Assembly (NCBI GenBank): GCA_021821085.1
Contig: JAKACV010000003.1
Span: 43,551 to 107,550 of the forward strand
Reading direction: 5' to 3'
Origin: Bacillota bacterium
GTDB taxonomy: Bacteria > Bacillota > Bacilli > Alicyclobacillales > SLC66
DNA: 64,000 nucleotides
Shown here: one piece after another, positions 9,730 through 20,624 of the stretch
Layout of the letters: each line of letters starts with the position of its first letter
How positions within the stretch are numbered: position 1 is the stretch's first letter
Notes under the pieces: model-generated
Database searches by the model: none
What the model saw: the letters and a program-made list of their open reading frames with translations, nothing else
What the model was told of the DNA's origin: nothing
Translations under genes and position numbers: made by a program

Positions 9730-12639
9730 CTACTCCGCCTTAATAGCTTCCATCTTATATGCTTCGATGATGTCGCCCTCTTTAAGGTCATTATAATGCT
9801 CAAGTGTCAATCCGCATTCATAACCACTTGCAACTTCCTTGGCATCGTCCTTAAAGCGTTTTAGAGAGTCGAGCTTACCTTCAAACACGACAACGCCGCC
9901 ACGAATCAAGCGAATTTCTGCATCCCGCACCATTTTCCCGTCTAGTACAAAGGCACCTGCAATCGTCCCCAACTTAGAAATCTTGAACAGTTGACGAATT
10001 TCTGCACGCCCAAGAATTACTTCTTTGTACTCAGGGTCCAACATTCCTTTAGATGCCGCTTCAATCTCATCGATAACGTGATAAATCACACGATGCAAAC
10101 GAACATCGACCTTTTCCGATTCAGCCATTTTCGCCGCATTGGTTTCAGGCCGCACATTAAAGCCGATGACAATCGCATTTGAAGCCGAGGCAAGAAGAAT
10201 ATCAGACTCAGTAATCGCTCCAACGCCCGTATGAATGACTCGGATTCGAACACCATTCACATCAATTTTTTGCAATGCACCAAGAACCGCTTCTGCAGAT
10301 CCATGAACATCAGCCTTAATAATAACATTTAGATCTTTAACTTCCCCCTCTTGGATTTGCTTATACAAATCATCCAAGGTTACGCGTGATGTGGTACCCA
10401 GTTCTTCAGCACGTTGACGCATCGACCGCCGTTCGGCGACAAGTCGACCTTGACGTTCATCATCGTATACAACAAATAAATCGCCTGCATTCGGAACAGC
10501 AGAGAGTCCAATAATCTCAACTGGTGCCGATGGCAACGCCTCTTTAACCCGACGTCCACGATCATTAACCATTGCACGCACTTTACCAAAAGTATTACCT
10601 GCCACAACCACATCGCCCACGCGCAAAATGCCATTTTGAACAAGTACGGTAGCTACAGGCCCCTTGCCGCGATCCAACTCAGCCTCAATAACAGAGCCGC
10701 GCGCACGCATGGATAAGCTCGCTTTAAGATCGGCTACCTCTGAGACGAGAAGGATCATCTCAAGCAGATCTTCAATCCCTTCCTTCTTCAAAGCAGATAG
10801 CGGAACAAAAATCGTATCTCCGCCCCACTCTTCCGCAACTAAACCAAACTCTGTTAACTCTTGCTTGATTCGATCAGGATTCGCATCTGGTTTATCCATT
10901 TTATTCACAGCCACAATAATCGGAACGTTTGCAGCCTTGGCATGATTGATCGCTTCAATCGTCTGTGGCATCACACCATCGTCCGCAGCCACAACAAGCA
11001 CAGTGATATCTGTCACCTGCGCCCCGCGAGCCCTCATCGTTGTAAAGGCGGCATGGCCTGGTGTATCAAGAAAAGTAATCTTCTTTTGATTGATCTCGAC
11101 TTGATAGGCACCAATATGTTGCGTGATTCCACCCGCTTCAGACGCCGTAACGTTCGTTTGGCGAATGGCATCCAACAAGGTCGTTTTCCCATGATCAACA
11201 TGACCCATAATCGTTACGACAGGTGGACGCTGTTCAAGTGATGATTCATCCATCTCCTCGACAAGCATTTCCTCCGCCTCAAGATCACGAGGAGCCTGAA
11301 CAGTTACTTCTGCATTAAGTTCAGCTCCGACCAAAACCATCATATCCGTATCAATCTCTTGATTAATGGTTACAGGCATACCAAGGAACAATAACTTTTT
11401 AATCACTTCAGAGGCTTCACGGCGAATCAGATGAGCAAACTCCACAACAGTCATTGGCGCATCGACTGTGACCTGGCGCGGAACTTCCGGCATTTTCACA
11501 ACAGGAGCCGAGCGCATATCACGACGACCGCGCGGCGGTTGCATTTTGTGGTTGTTTTCTCTCTTGTCAGAAGGATTTGACCGGCCACTATTGCGATCCC
11601 CTGCGCGACGACGTTGTCCACCGCCTTGACTACTGCGGTTCTGGTCGCTTGCCCCACCTTGAAAACGGGCTCCCGTAGTTGAACTCTGGGTAGATCCACC
11701 AAACGAATTCGAGCTTCCCTGTCGCCGATTATCTGGCCGCTGACCGGAATACCCTGTTTTTTGTTCCGTAGACCTTCCACTGGCAGAAGAGTACGGTGGA
11801 CGCCCACCTGTTCCCTGATTGCCTTGCCCACCATTATAGGGCGGACGCGGACCGCGACTCCCCTGCCCGGACTGCCCCCCTGGTGGACGCGCAGAACCTT
11901 GACCCTGTGGACGCCCTCCAGAACTTTGTTGGGGTGGGCGATTGCTCCCTCCCATAGGGCGACGATCGCCTCCATTGGCTGATGTGGAACCTTCATTTGA
12001 CACGCGTGGTCTGCGATCCCCATCATTACGGCGCGGATCCGTTGAATTCGGACGAACTCCCGCATTATTGTTATTCCCGCGATAATTTGAGTTGCCACCC
12101 GTGTTCGGACGATCACCAGTCCCTTGTGAACGCGGACGATCATTGCGATAGTTCCCTTGATTGTTATACGAACGAGGACGATCTCCGGTAGATCGCTGTG
12201 GTTGAGAGGATGTCTGCCCAATGCGCGCTCCGGTAATTTGCGAACCTGCTTCCTCTTCGCCGCTTGTACTTCCTATCGGCTTCACCTCAGACACATTTAC
12301 AGGCGCTTGCGCAGAAGTATCCACACCCACCGCTCCATCGTTGTTTTTTTCTACTTGCTTAGACGATCCACTTGTCACCGACTCTACAACCACTGTACTG
12401 ACCGTTCCACCCAACCGATCACTTTCAGAAGATCCTCTTCGCTCTTGCATAGCAATCGAACGCGCCGCAGCACGAGCTTTTACATCCGAAAAAAAGCCCT
12501 CAACCGCAGACACCATCTGGGGTTCCATCACACTCATATGGTTGTTCACCGGGATATTTAGACGGCTAAGAATCGTAATAATTTCCTTGCTCGACATATT
12601 GAGTTTCTTTGCATATTCATACACGCGCAATTTTGTCAA
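9730..12639 (-). CDS. infB: Translation initiation factor IF-2 with long low-complexity N-terminal linker
   Basis: 969 aa; [35 protein letters not shown] motifs; IF2_N domains. Confidence 0.98.
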   Translation of the reverse strand: MTKLRVYEYAKKLNMSSKEIITILSRLNIPVNNHMSVMEPQMVSAVEGFFSDVKARAAARSIAMQERRGSSESDRLGGTVSTVVVESVTSGSSKQVEKNNDGAVGVDTSAQAPVNVSEVKPIGSTSGEEEAGSQITGARIGQTSSQPQRSTGDRPRSYNNQGNYRNDRPRSQGTGDRPNTGGNSNYRGNNNNAGVRPNSTDPRRNDGDRRPRVSNEGSTSANGGDRRPMGGSNRPPQQSSGGRPQGQGSARPPGGQSGQGSRGPRPPYNGGQGNQGTGGRPPYSSASGRSTEQKTGYSGQRPDNRRQGSSNSFGGSTQSSTTGARFQGGASDQNRSSQGGGQRRRAGDRNSGRSNPSDKRENNHKMQPPRGRRDMRSAPVVKMPEVPRQVTVDAPMTVVEFAHLIRREASEVIKKLLFLGMPVTINQEIDTDMMVLVGAELNAEVTVQAPRDLEAEEMLVEEMDESSLEQRPPVVTIMGHVDHGKTTLLDAIRQTNVTASEAGGITQHIGAYQVEINQKKITFLDTPGHAAFTTMRARGAQVTDITVLVVAADDGVMPQTIEAINHAKAANVPIIVAVNKMDKPDANPDRIKQELTEFGLVAEEWGGDTIFVPLSALKKEGIEDLLEMILLVSEVADLKASLSMRARGSVIEAELDRGKGPVATVLVQNGILRVGDVVVAGNTFGKVRAMVNDRGRRVKEALPSAPVEIIGLSAVPNAGDLFVVYDDERQGRLVAERRSMRQRAEELGTTSRVTLDDLYKQIQEGEVKDLNVIIKADVHGSAEAVLGALQKIDVNGVRIRVIHTGVGAITESDILLASASNAIVIGFNVRPETNAAKMAESEKVDVRLHRVIYHVIDEIEAASKGMLDPEYKEVILGRAEIRQLFKISKLGTIAGAFVLDGKMVRDAEIRLIRGGVVVFEGKLDSLKRFKDDAKEVASGYECGLTLEHYNDLKEGDIIEAYKMEAIKAE

Positions 12640-12643
12640 ATAT

Positions 12644-12964
12644 CTACACCTCCAACGATTTCTCTACTAGTTCCTTAATTGTTTTAGAAAATTTCTCATC
12701 TGTGATCGCCACCACCGTTCTCTCCTCTTTTCCAAGCGCTCGGCCCAATACGTCGCGTGTGAGAACTGTGGCAAAGGGGATTCCATAAAACGTACACTTA
12801 TCTTTGATTTTTTTTGCGCCATTTGCTCCGGCATCCTCCGCAAGCAGGACATATCGTGCTGTGTTATCTCGGATATGTCGCATACATACATCGTCACCAG
12901 AAACCACAGCACGCGCCCGCATGGCAAGACCAAGTAAGCCAATCAGATCAGTTGTCTTGCTCAT
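12644..12964 (-). CDS. L7Ae-like ribosomal protein YlxQ
   Basis: [25 protein letters not shown]...[15 protein letters not shown]; between infB and ylxR. Confidence 0.85.
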   Translation of the reverse strand: MSKTTDLIGLLGLAMRARAVVSGDDVCMRHIRDNTARYVLLAEDAGANGAKKIKDKCTFYGIPFATVLTRDVLGRALGKEERTVVAITDEKFSKTIKELVEKSLEV

Positions 12965-13220
12965 TTTTCTCCACCACACCTAATAAACATTCGTACACTT
13001 CATTGCCAAGTTGTATTTTCAAAGCCCGTTCAAGCGCTTTGCGCTTTCGTGCAATGTCAAAACATGAACGCGAAGCACAAATATACGCGCCACGACCAGC
13101 CACTTTCCCCGATTGATCTACTTGCACCACGCCATCAGGTGTTAAGACGATTCGTAACATACTACGCTTAGGCTTCTGTTCTTGACATCCCACGCATTGC
13201 CGTAGTGGAACTTTTCTCAC
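12948..13220 (-). CDS. YlxR family protein (RnpM-like, DUF448)
   Basis: [27 protein letters not shown]...[26 protein letters not shown]. Confidence 0.9.
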   Translation of the reverse strand: MRKVPLRQCVGCQEQKPKRSMLRIVLTPDGVVQVDQSGKVAGRGAYICASRSCFDIARKRKALERALKIQLGNEVYECLLGVVEKNEQDN

Positions 13221-13234
13221 CTCGATGCACCCTC

Positions 13235-14320
13235 CTACTCTTGCACAAATGCATCGTGTTCTAAATCGGCAAAGACTGACGAGGATCGTCCTGTCTGGCT
13301 CTCACTTTTAATGTCTACTTTCCAACCAGTGAGTTTGGCTGCCAGTCGGGCATTCTGTCCTTCCTTCCCAATTGCCAATGACAATTGATGATCCGGTACG
13401 ACTACCCGAGCCACTTTATCACCTTCAAGCACCTCTACATCAAGCACCTTAGCTGGAGAGAGCGCACTTGCAACGTACATGGCCGGATCATTGCTCCATT
13501 CAATCACGTCAATTTTCTCACCGCGCAACTCTGAAACAATTGACTGGATACGCATGCCTTTTGGGCCCACGCACGCGCCAATCGGATCTACATCTGCATT
13601 GTGCGAGTATACTGCCACCTTAGAACGCGATCCAGCCTCTCGAGCAACCGCCTTCACTTCCACAACCCCATCGTAGATTTCAGGGACCTCAAGTTCTAAT
13701 AGCCTGCGCAGGAGTCCAGGATGAATTCGCGATAAAAGAATCTGCGGACCCTTTGTCGTCTTTTCGACACGCAAAATATAGGCGCGAATCCGGTCGCCAA
13801 GATCGAGTTTTTCACTTGGAATTTGCTCCGCTGTCGCCAGCAGCGCTTCCGTACGTTCCAAATCGACATAAGAATAGCGGCCATCTTGCCGCGCGATCAC
13901 ACCTGACACAATGTCTTCTTCCATATCGGCGTATGCGTTATAGATAATGCCGCGTTCTGCCTCGCGAATACGCTGCGTGACTACTTGCTTCGCCGTCTGC
14001 GCTGCAATGCGCCCGAATTCACGAGGTGTGACCTCGACCTCAACAATATCCCCCAGCCGATAAGTCGCACTAATATCCATCGCTGCATCGAGCGATATCT
14101 CAAGACGATGATCGTGCGGCATCTCCACAACCGTCTTTCGCGCGTATACATGAATACTTCCCGACAAACGATCAATCTCTACACGTACATTTTGCGCAGA
14201 ATTGAAATTACGCTTATAAGCAGAAATCAGCGCGGCCTCAATCGCTTCGATTAAGATCCCACTGCTGATTCCACGTTCCTTCTCCAATTCATCAAGCGCC
14301 TCAATAAAATCCACGTTCAT
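13235..14320 (-). CDS. nusA: Transcription termination/antitermination protein NusA
   Basis: 361 aa with NusA N-terminal, S1, KH domains ([32 protein letters not shown]). Confidence 0.97.
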   Translation of the reverse strand: MNVDFIEALDELEKERGISSGILIEAIEAALISAYKRNFNSAQNVRVEIDRLSGSIHVYARKTVVEMPHDHRLEISLDAAMDISATYRLGDIVEVEVTPREFGRIAAQTAKQVVTQRIREAERGIIYNAYADMEEDIVSGVIARQDGRYSYVDLERTEALLATAEQIPSEKLDLGDRIRAYILRVEKTTKGPQILLSRIHPGLLRRLLELEVPEIYDGVVEVKAVAREAGSRSKVAVYSHNADVDPIGACVGPKGMRIQSIVSELRGEKIDVIEWSNDPAMYVASALSPAKVLDVEVLEGDKVARVVVPDHQLSLAIGKEGQNARLAAKLTGWKVDIKSESQTGRSSSVFADLEHDAFVQE

Positions 14321-14363
14321 ATTCGGCTAACCTCCTTCCATCCCAACAAAAAAATCAACCAAC

Positions 14364-14831
14364 TCACCATACAAGAGCTAGCCGAACTGCTGCTATCTTA
14401 TCTTTTGGAACCACAATTACTACGGTATTCTCCTCCACACGCAGAAGTTCATCCGTGTACGCAATCAGCGTTCCCTCAACGTTCTTCCTGCCGTCAACAG
14501 GTTCATAAAAGGAAACAAAAATGCGCTTCCCAACCGCCAACTCAAAATCACGCACTGTTTTAAGTGGACGCTCCGCACCAGCAGACGACACTTCAAGAAA
14601 ATAAGCACTTGGGATCGGATCGGCTTCATCGAGTGCAACGGACAGAGTCTCACTGACATGCGCACAATCATCCAAATCCACCGCTCCGCCCGGTCGATCA
14701 AGAAACACTCGCAAGATCCAGTTAGCGCCTTCCTTTTTATACTCCACTTCAACGAGTTCAAGTCCAGCTTCCCGCAAAACCGGCGCAACCATCTCGGCTA
14801 CGAGATCGGTCACCTTTTGCTTGGCTGCCAT
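14364..14831 (-). CDS. rimP: Ribosome maturation factor RimP
   Basis: MAAKQKVTDLVAEMVAPVLREAGLELVEVEYKKEGANWILRVFLDRPGGAVDLDDCAHVSE. Confidence 0.94.
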   Translation of the reverse strand: MAAKQKVTDLVAEMVAPVLREAGLELVEVEYKKEGANWILRVFLDRPGGAVDLDDCAHVSETLSVALDEADPIPSAYFLEVSSAGAERPLKTVRDFELAVGKRIFVSFYEPVDGRKNVEGTLIAYTDELLRVEENTVVIVVPKDKIAAVRLALVW

Positions 14832-14844
14832 ACACACCCTCCTG

Positions 14845-14908
14845 AACCCCTTACTTCAAAGGGGTCAAACAAATCATACAAACGAAAGAGTGGGGAACCC
14901 CCACTCTT
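14845..14908 (-). promoter_or_regulatory. Structured rimP leader: 10-bp terminator-like hairpin plus a second CCCC/GGGG hairpin just before the SD
   Basis: AAGAGTGGGG-AAC-CCCCACTCTT (14886-14908) and GAACCCC...GGGGTC (14844-14866) between the promoter and rimP. Confidence 0.45.
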
Positions 14909-14945
14909 GCTTCGCTCGAAAGTATTTCACTTTCTGTTACATTCA

Positions 14946-14974
14946 TTATACCATGCAGGGTCAATACACGCAAG
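14946..14974 (-). promoter_or_regulatory. SigA-type promoter of the rimP-nusA-infB operon (TTGCGT-N17-TATAAT)
   Basis: Minus strand TTGCGT GTATTGACCCTGCATGG TATAAT. Confidence 0.55.
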
Positions 14975-14994
14975 AAAGAATGGTCATGCTCCGT

Positions 14995-17900
14995 CTAGAA
15001 AAGGGTCAACTGATTCGATTCAGGAAGCCCTTCTAGGCAACCAAATTGCTGCAGTAATTCAATAACTGTCTTCGACAAATGAGCGCGATTTTGAAGATCT
15101 TCCATGGACAAAAAGGGAGTCGTCCCACGCGCTGCCACGATATTTTTAGCTGCAGCTTCTCCAATCCCAGAAGTAGCAGAAAATGGCGGTAAGAGCCCAT
15201 GGTCGCGAACCAAGAAGCGCGTTGCATCCGAATCATATAATTCAAGCGAATGAAAGCAAAATCCCCGTCTCGTCATTTCGAGTGAAACCTCAAGTACAGT
15301 CTGCAGTGATTTTTCTTTCGGACTTGCTGTAATCCCCTTACTTTCAATTTCATCAAGGCGCTCCGCAATAGCATCAGGTCCACGTGCCATCAACTCGAGC
15401 TCAAAGTCCTCTGCACGCACCGTAAAATACGCAGCATAAAAGCTAAGTGGTTCATGAACTTTAAAATAGGCTATACGAACAGCATTTAGAACATAAGCAG
15501 CAGCATGCGCCTTAGGGAACATATACTTGATTTTACGACAGGAGTCCATGTACCAATCGGATACATTAAATGACTGCATGTACTTCTCATCATCATCCGT
15601 AAGTCCCTTCCCTTTTCGGACAGACTCCATAATTTTAAATGCACGCGATGGATCCAGCCCCTGATAAATGAGATATACCATGATATCATCACGGCAACAA
15701 ATCACCTGATTCAATGGCGCCGTCTGCTGTCGAATAAGTTCTTGGGCATTGTTCAACCAGACATCTGTCCCATGTGATAAACCGGAAATCCGAACCAAAT
15801 CAGCAAATGTATTTGGTTTTGTATCTTCGAGCATTTGTCGCACGAATTTCGTACCAAATTCAGGTATCCCATATGTGCCCGTTTGTGAACGAATCGCTTG
15901 TGAACTCACGCCAAGTGGCTCTGTTCCACAAAACAGTGCGTAGACTTGCGGGTCATCCACTGGCACCTGACGCGCATCAATCCCTGTTATATCCTGCAAC
16001 ATCCGCAACACTGTCGGATCATCATGTCCAAGAATGTCGAGCTTTAGTAAATTATCATGAATCGCATGAAAGTCAAAGTGAGTTGTGCGCATCTCCGCAT
16101 TTCGGTCATCTGCCGGATACTGGATTGGACAAAAGTCATAGATTTCATAGTCGTTCGGAACGATGATCAAGCCTCCGGGATGTTGCCCTGTGGTTCGCTT
16201 AATCCCAGTACAGCCAGCCACAAGCCGTTGCATTTCGGCCAATCGCAAAGTCTTTCCCTGATCCTCTGCCCATTTACGAACATAGCCAAATGCAGTCTTG
16301 TCTGCGATCGTGGAAATGGTTCCCGCACGGTAGACATAATCTGCGCCAAACAATTCCTCCGTATATTTATGCGCGCGTGCTTGATATTCGCCGGAAAAGT
16401 TTAAGTCGATATCCGGAACTTTATCACCCTTAAATCCCAAAAAAGTTTCAAACGGAATGTCCTGACCATCCTTCATCATGTGTATGTGACAAGTTGAGCA
16501 CAACTTGTCTGGCAAATCAAACCCAGATCCGATCGAACCATCTAAGATAAATTCAGACGCATGACAAGTCGGACATAAATAATGCGGCGCTAACGGATTG
16601 ACCTCTGTGATATCAAGCATCGTGGCCACGAACGAAGAACCGACCGACCCTCGGGAACCGACGATATAGCCATCTTGTAGACTTTTAGTAACAAGCTTAT
16701 GGGCGATGAGATAATTTACTGAAAAACCATTTGTTATAATACTATGCAATTCTTTTTGCAAACGCCCATCCACCACTTCTGGTAGTCTATCCCCATACAA
16801 CTGGTGAGCTTTGCGAATGGCAAGCGTGCGCACCTGGTCCTCAGCACCCTCCATATTTGGAGGATAGACCTGATCTGGTAATGGGCGAATGTCTTCAATC
16901 CCATTCGCAATCTCACGAGTATTCGCCACAACCACTTCAGTTGCCCGATCACCTAAGTGCGAGAAAGCATCAAGCATCTGCTGTGTGGTGCGAAAAGTCA
17001 GAGCAGGTTGTCTACCGCTTGTTTTGGCATTTTTGCGCCCTGGTGCGCTATGTATAATAATTTCACGATAAATCGCATCCTTATCACGCAGAAAGTGAAC
17101 ATCCCCCGTGGCTACAACCGGTTTTCCCACCTCATCCGCTACTGCAAGTAAACGCAAATGGTATCGTGCAACCGCATCATAGCTCCCCACTTCGCCTGAT
17201 TCAACGAGAGCCGCATAATGATCTAATGGTTGTAATTCCATGTAATCATAAAACTCCATGATACTTTTAAGCTCCTGATCAGTCTTTCCCCGCAATAATG
17301 CCTGAAACAACTCCCCAGACTTACACCCCGAGCCAATCAAAAGTCCCTCGCGGTACTGTTTCAATAATTGCCTTGGCGTTCGCGGCTCACGATAAAAATA
17401 ATCGATATGAGCCGCAGAGATCAGTTTATACAAATTGCGTAATCCTTGTTGCGACTTTACAAGAACAGTAGCATGATACGCACGACTTCTCGCAAAGTCA
17501 CCGCCCTTCGCACCAAACGACGATAAGTCAGCAAGCCCCTCCACACGCGCTTCTTGCTTTGCAACCTCCAATAATTTATAGAATACTCGGCCTGTAGCTT
17601 CTGAGTCCGCCAACGCACGGTGATGCTGAGACAACGTAACGTTAAACTTTTGCGTCAATGTCTTCAAACGATGATTGCGATCTGATGGAAATAATGTTCT
17701 GGCTAATCCTAGTGTATCAATCGTCGGTTGCAAAAAAGGCGAGACGCCATGTTTGGCCGCTTGTACTGACAGAAAAGAAAGATCAAATTCCGCATTATGA
17801 GCGACTAAAATTGCACCTTCACAAAACTCGCGAAACTCAGGAAGGACAAGAGCCACTGTTTTTTTCCCTGCAACCATCTCGTTTGTGATATTTGTAATCT

Positions 17901-19323
17901 CAGTGATTTTTGGCGGAATTACTTTTTGTGGTGCAATTAATTCCGAAAAGGTCTCAATAATCTCACCGCGCCGCATTTTCACGCCCGCAATCTCGATTAA
18001 TTCGTGTTCAGCTGCTGAAAGACCTGTTGTTTCCGTGTCAAAAATAACATAGGTTGAATCGTCAGTAAGTGGTAGATCCTGCATTTGATATACAATCGTA
18101 TGTCCGATATCAATTAAGTTAATCTCCACACCATAGAGAACTTTTATTCCATACTTTTTTGCTGCAGCATAGGCATCCGGATATGCTTGAACAACTCCGT
18201 GGTCGGTAATCGCAATGGCTGAATGCCCATAAGCTTTCGCTGCAGCAACCAAATCACCCGCAGGAACCACCCCGTCAAGCGCACTCATTTGCGTATGAGC
18301 ATGAAGTTCAACTCTCGTCTCAGGTGCGTCATCACTCACAATTCCGGGCAAATACTCAGACAGATCGTTTATTTGGAGTACAAGTTCCTTTGCATACGTG
18401 TCATATTGAACAGATCCGCGCAAACGCAAATACAGCCCGTCAGCCAATGGTGGAAGCGGACTCTCTTTTTTCCCACTCTTAGAAAAGACCTTACACGTAA
18501 TCGAATCACTTTCATCAGTGAGAAAAAATTGACACAACTGTCGCCCATTTGACAAATCGCGCCACTCCACACCAAAAATGCGCCCTTCCACGACCACTCT
18601 GCGCATTTCATCTTGAATCGTACCCAAAGTGATCGCAGGATCATCAAATGTTTGCCCATACTCCATTTGACGAGAAGGACTCAGTGCACTTACTTCTTGG
18701 GTGGTAGCTGCCTGCAAACGCAGGACATTCTGATCTTGTTGCTCGATTTCCTGACGGAACGCAGCCACTCTCTGCCCATGATCCAGATCTGAGCAGAGAT
18801 CCACAATCAATGTTGATTTGTGAGCAAGAACACCAACAACTTCGCTTAGCCTACGATCAATCTGGCGCGTCTGCAAAAACTCAACCGCCCCAGCCACACG
18901 CATCTCAATTCGTCCCTCATTAAGCGATCGCCACTTTACTTGTTGTAATTCTCCACGAAGCACTGGCTCACGTTCCATCAGCAACCAAACTGCCGATGCC
19001 AAACACGATGCAAGATCGTCCACGCGCAAAAGAGAAAGTCCGGATTCTGCGGGATTAGAAACCCGTTCAATGAACACTTCTACTCCAGGTATTTGCAACT
19101 GTAAATATCGCCAACCACCTACAATATCAGTGACAGACAAAGAGCAGTTCCCATCTAGCAGCAGTCGAACAGAACGTGCCTGCTCCCGAACGCGAACATC
19201 TGTAATAAAGGGTAGCAAGGCATGAAATGATTCGTACTCCACGCGAATGGCGTCTGCAACAGGTTTAACAATCAACGGAAAAAATCCATCTGCAACATGT
19301 GGATCTAAAGATTCTTCTATCAC
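14995..19323 (-). CDS. polC: DNA polymerase III alpha subunit, PolC type
   Basis: 1442 aa; PHP domain, embedded 3'-5' exonuclease (VIFDTETTGLSAAEHELIEIAGV), PolC palm and OB fold. Confidence 0.98.
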   Translation of the reverse strand: MIEESLDPHVADGFFPLIVKPVADAIRVEYESFHALLPFITDVRVREQARSVRLLLDGNCSLSVTDIVGGWRYLQLQIPGVEVFIERVSNPAESGLSLLRVDDLASCLASAVWLLMEREPVLRGELQQVKWRSLNEGRIEMRVAGAVEFLQTRQIDRRLSEVVGVLAHKSTLIVDLCSDLDHGQRVAAFRQEIEQQDQNVLRLQAATTQEVSALSPSRQMEYGQTFDDPAITLGTIQDEMRRVVVEGRIFGVEWRDLSNGRQLCQFFLTDESDSITCKVFSKSGKKESPLPPLADGLYLRLRGSVQYDTYAKELVLQINDLSEYLPGIVSDDAPETRVELHAHTQMSALDGVVPAGDLVAAAKAYGHSAIAITDHGVVQAYPDAYAAAKKYGIKVLYGVEINLIDIGHTIVYQMQDLPLTDDSTYVIFDTETTGLSAAEHELIEIAGVKMRRGEIIETFSELIAPQKVIPPKITEITNITNEMVAGKKTVALVLPEFREFCEGAILVAHNAEFDLSFLSVQAAKHGVSPFLQPTIDTLGLARTLFPSDRNHRLKTLTQKFNVTLSQHHRALADSEATGRVFYKLLEVAKQEARVEGLADLSSFGAKGGDFARSRAYHATVLVKSQQGLRNLYKLISAAHIDYFYREPRTPRQLLKQYREGLLIGSGCKSGELFQALLRGKTDQELKSIMEFYDYMELQPLDHYAALVESGEVGSYDAVARYHLRLLAVADEVGKPVVATGDVHFLRDKDAIYREIIIHSAPGRKNAKTSGRQPALTFRTTQQMLDAFSHLGDRATEVVVANTREIANGIEDIRPLPDQVYPPNMEGAEDQVRTLAIRKAHQLYGDRLPEVVDGRLQKELHSIITNGFSVNYLIAHKLVTKSLQDGYIVGSRGSVGSSFVATMLDITEVNPLAPHYLCPTCHASEFILDGSIGSGFDLPDKLCSTCHIHMMKDGQDIPFETFLGFKGDKVPDIDLNFSGEYQARAHKYTEELFGADYVYRAGTISTIADKTAFGYVRKWAEDQGKTLRLAEMQRLVAGCTGIKRTTGQHPGGLIIVPNDYEIYDFCPIQYPADDRNAEMRTTHFDFHAIHDNLLKLDILGHDDPTVLRMLQDITGIDARQVPVDDPQVYALFCGTEPLGVSSQAIRSQTGTYGIPEFGTKFVRQMLEDTKPNTFADLVRISGLSHGTDVWLNNAQELIRQQTAPLNQVICCRDDIMVYLIYQGLDPSRAFKIMESVRKGKGLTDDDEKYMQSFNVSDWYMDSCRKIKYMFPKAHAAAYVLNAVRIAYFKVHEPLSFYAAYFTVRAEDFELELMARGPDAIAERLDEIESKGITASPKEKSLQTVLEVSLEMTRRGFCFHSLELYDSDATRFLVRDHGLLPPFSATSGIGEAAAKNIVAARGTTPFLSMEDLQNRAHLSKTVIELLQQFGCLEGLPESNQLTLF

Positions 19324-19361
19324 CGTTTACAACGTCCTCCACCCAATTTTCCAGCCATCTT

Positions 19362-20624
19362 TTAAAACAACTGCGTCACATCCAAATATGTTCGCACTAC
19401 AGTGAGCGCGATAATCACAACAAAGCCAATTGCATGAACGAGGTACTCCTTGCGCGGATCAATCGGACGACCACGAACAAATTCAACAAGTAAAAATAAC
19501 AATCGACTCCCATCAAGCGGGGGAATTGGCAACAAATTGAGAATCGCCAAGTTGAGACTCAAGAGAGCAGTCAAATTCACCAAATTGAGCATTCCCAATT
19601 GCGCTTGCTGTCCGATAATCGCCACGATTTTTACAGGACCTGCCGAATCCTTTACAAATGCATTGCGATGAGTAAAGAGCGTGCCAAAACTGTTGTAAAT
19701 CAGCTGCGAGTAGACGGCGGTTTGCTTAACTCCTCCAACGGTGGCCGGAATCACCCCGTGTGTCACAATTGGCGAGATGCCAATGAAGCCAATTCCACTT
19801 TTGCGCTCACGAGGTGTGACCGTCAATATTTTTTGCGCGCCGCCTCGTAACACAGAGACCGCCAAGTGATCTTTAGGATGTTGTTGAATGTCTCCTACAA
19901 GTTGCGACCAATTCGTCACTGGCTGACCATCGACACGTTCAATCACGTCACCAGTCTGAATTCCAGCCCTTGCCGCTGGTGATCCCGGCATAACAGAGGC
20001 TACTTGTGGCGGATTGGTCACAACACCGATAGACCCAAGAACAATAGCAAACAGCACCATCGCCAATAGGACATTCATAAGCGGCCCTGCCAAAATAATC
20101 AACATTCGAGCAAGCAATGGTTTTTGTGACATCTGACGATCCGGCGGAGCAAGGGCAATGCGATCCTTCCCGTTGATAAGAAAAGCGCGCCGGGCAATTG
20201 GAAACTCACGAAATCCATCAGGAAGTTCAAGCGCCATTTTATACAATTTGGCCATATCGACAAACATCAACTTTCCTGTCAATCCATCCGGCACATCATC
20301 AGGATCGCCAATCTCCGTAATGGCTCCTTCATCGTTTAGATGAACAGCGATTGTTTCTCCTAACTTAAAGAATTGGTCTTGTGGCATATCTCCAGCCAAC
20401 TGGACATAACCACCAAGCGGAAAGAGCCGAATTGAATATTCGGTCTCACCCCTACCAAAGCGGAAAATGGGCGGGCCAAATCCGATCGCAAACTTCGGAA
20501 CAAGCACGCCCGCTTTCTTTGCCACAATGAAGTGCCCAAATTCATGAATCGTCACTAGCACCAGGAACACCACGACGACTCCGAGAACGGACTTTAATCC
20601 GCCCGCTAAGACGCCAGCGATCAC
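19362..20624 (-). CDS. rseP: RIP metalloprotease RseP / site-2 protease with PDZ domain
   Basis: HEFGHFIVAKKAG (HExxH), PDZ domain, NLLPIPPLDGSRLLFLLVEFVRGRP. Confidence 0.95.
   Translation of the reverse strand: MIAGVLAGGLKSVLGVVVVFLVLVTIHEFGHFIVAKKAGVLVPKFAIGFGPPIFRFGRGETEYSIRLFPLGGYVQLAGDMPQDQFFKLGETIAVHLNDEGAITEIGDPDDVPDGLTGKLMFVDMAKLYKMALELPDGFREFPIARRAFLINGKDRIALAPPDRQMSQKPLLARMLIILAGPLMNVLLAMVLFAIVLGSIGVVTNPPQVASVMPGSPAARAGIQTGDVIERVDGQPVTNWSQLVGDIQQHPKDHLAVSVLRGGAQKILTVTPRERKSGIGFIGISPIVTHGVIPATVGGVKQTAVYSQLIYNSFGTLFTHRNAFVKDSAGPVKIVAIIGQQAQLGMLNLVNLTALLSLNLAILNLLPIPPLDGSRLLFLLVEFVRGRPIDPRKEYLVHAIGFVVIIALTVVRTYLDVTQLF

Noticed and set aside
11496-12221. 241-aa minus-strand ORF inside infB
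   Set aside because: Out-of-frame reading of the GC-rich low-complexity IF-2 linker; its repetitive translation is a by-product of biased codons
12667-12942. Alternative 91-aa minus-strand ORF overlapping ylxQ
   Set aside because: Out-of-frame with the L7Ae-like YlxQ protein that fits family and synteny
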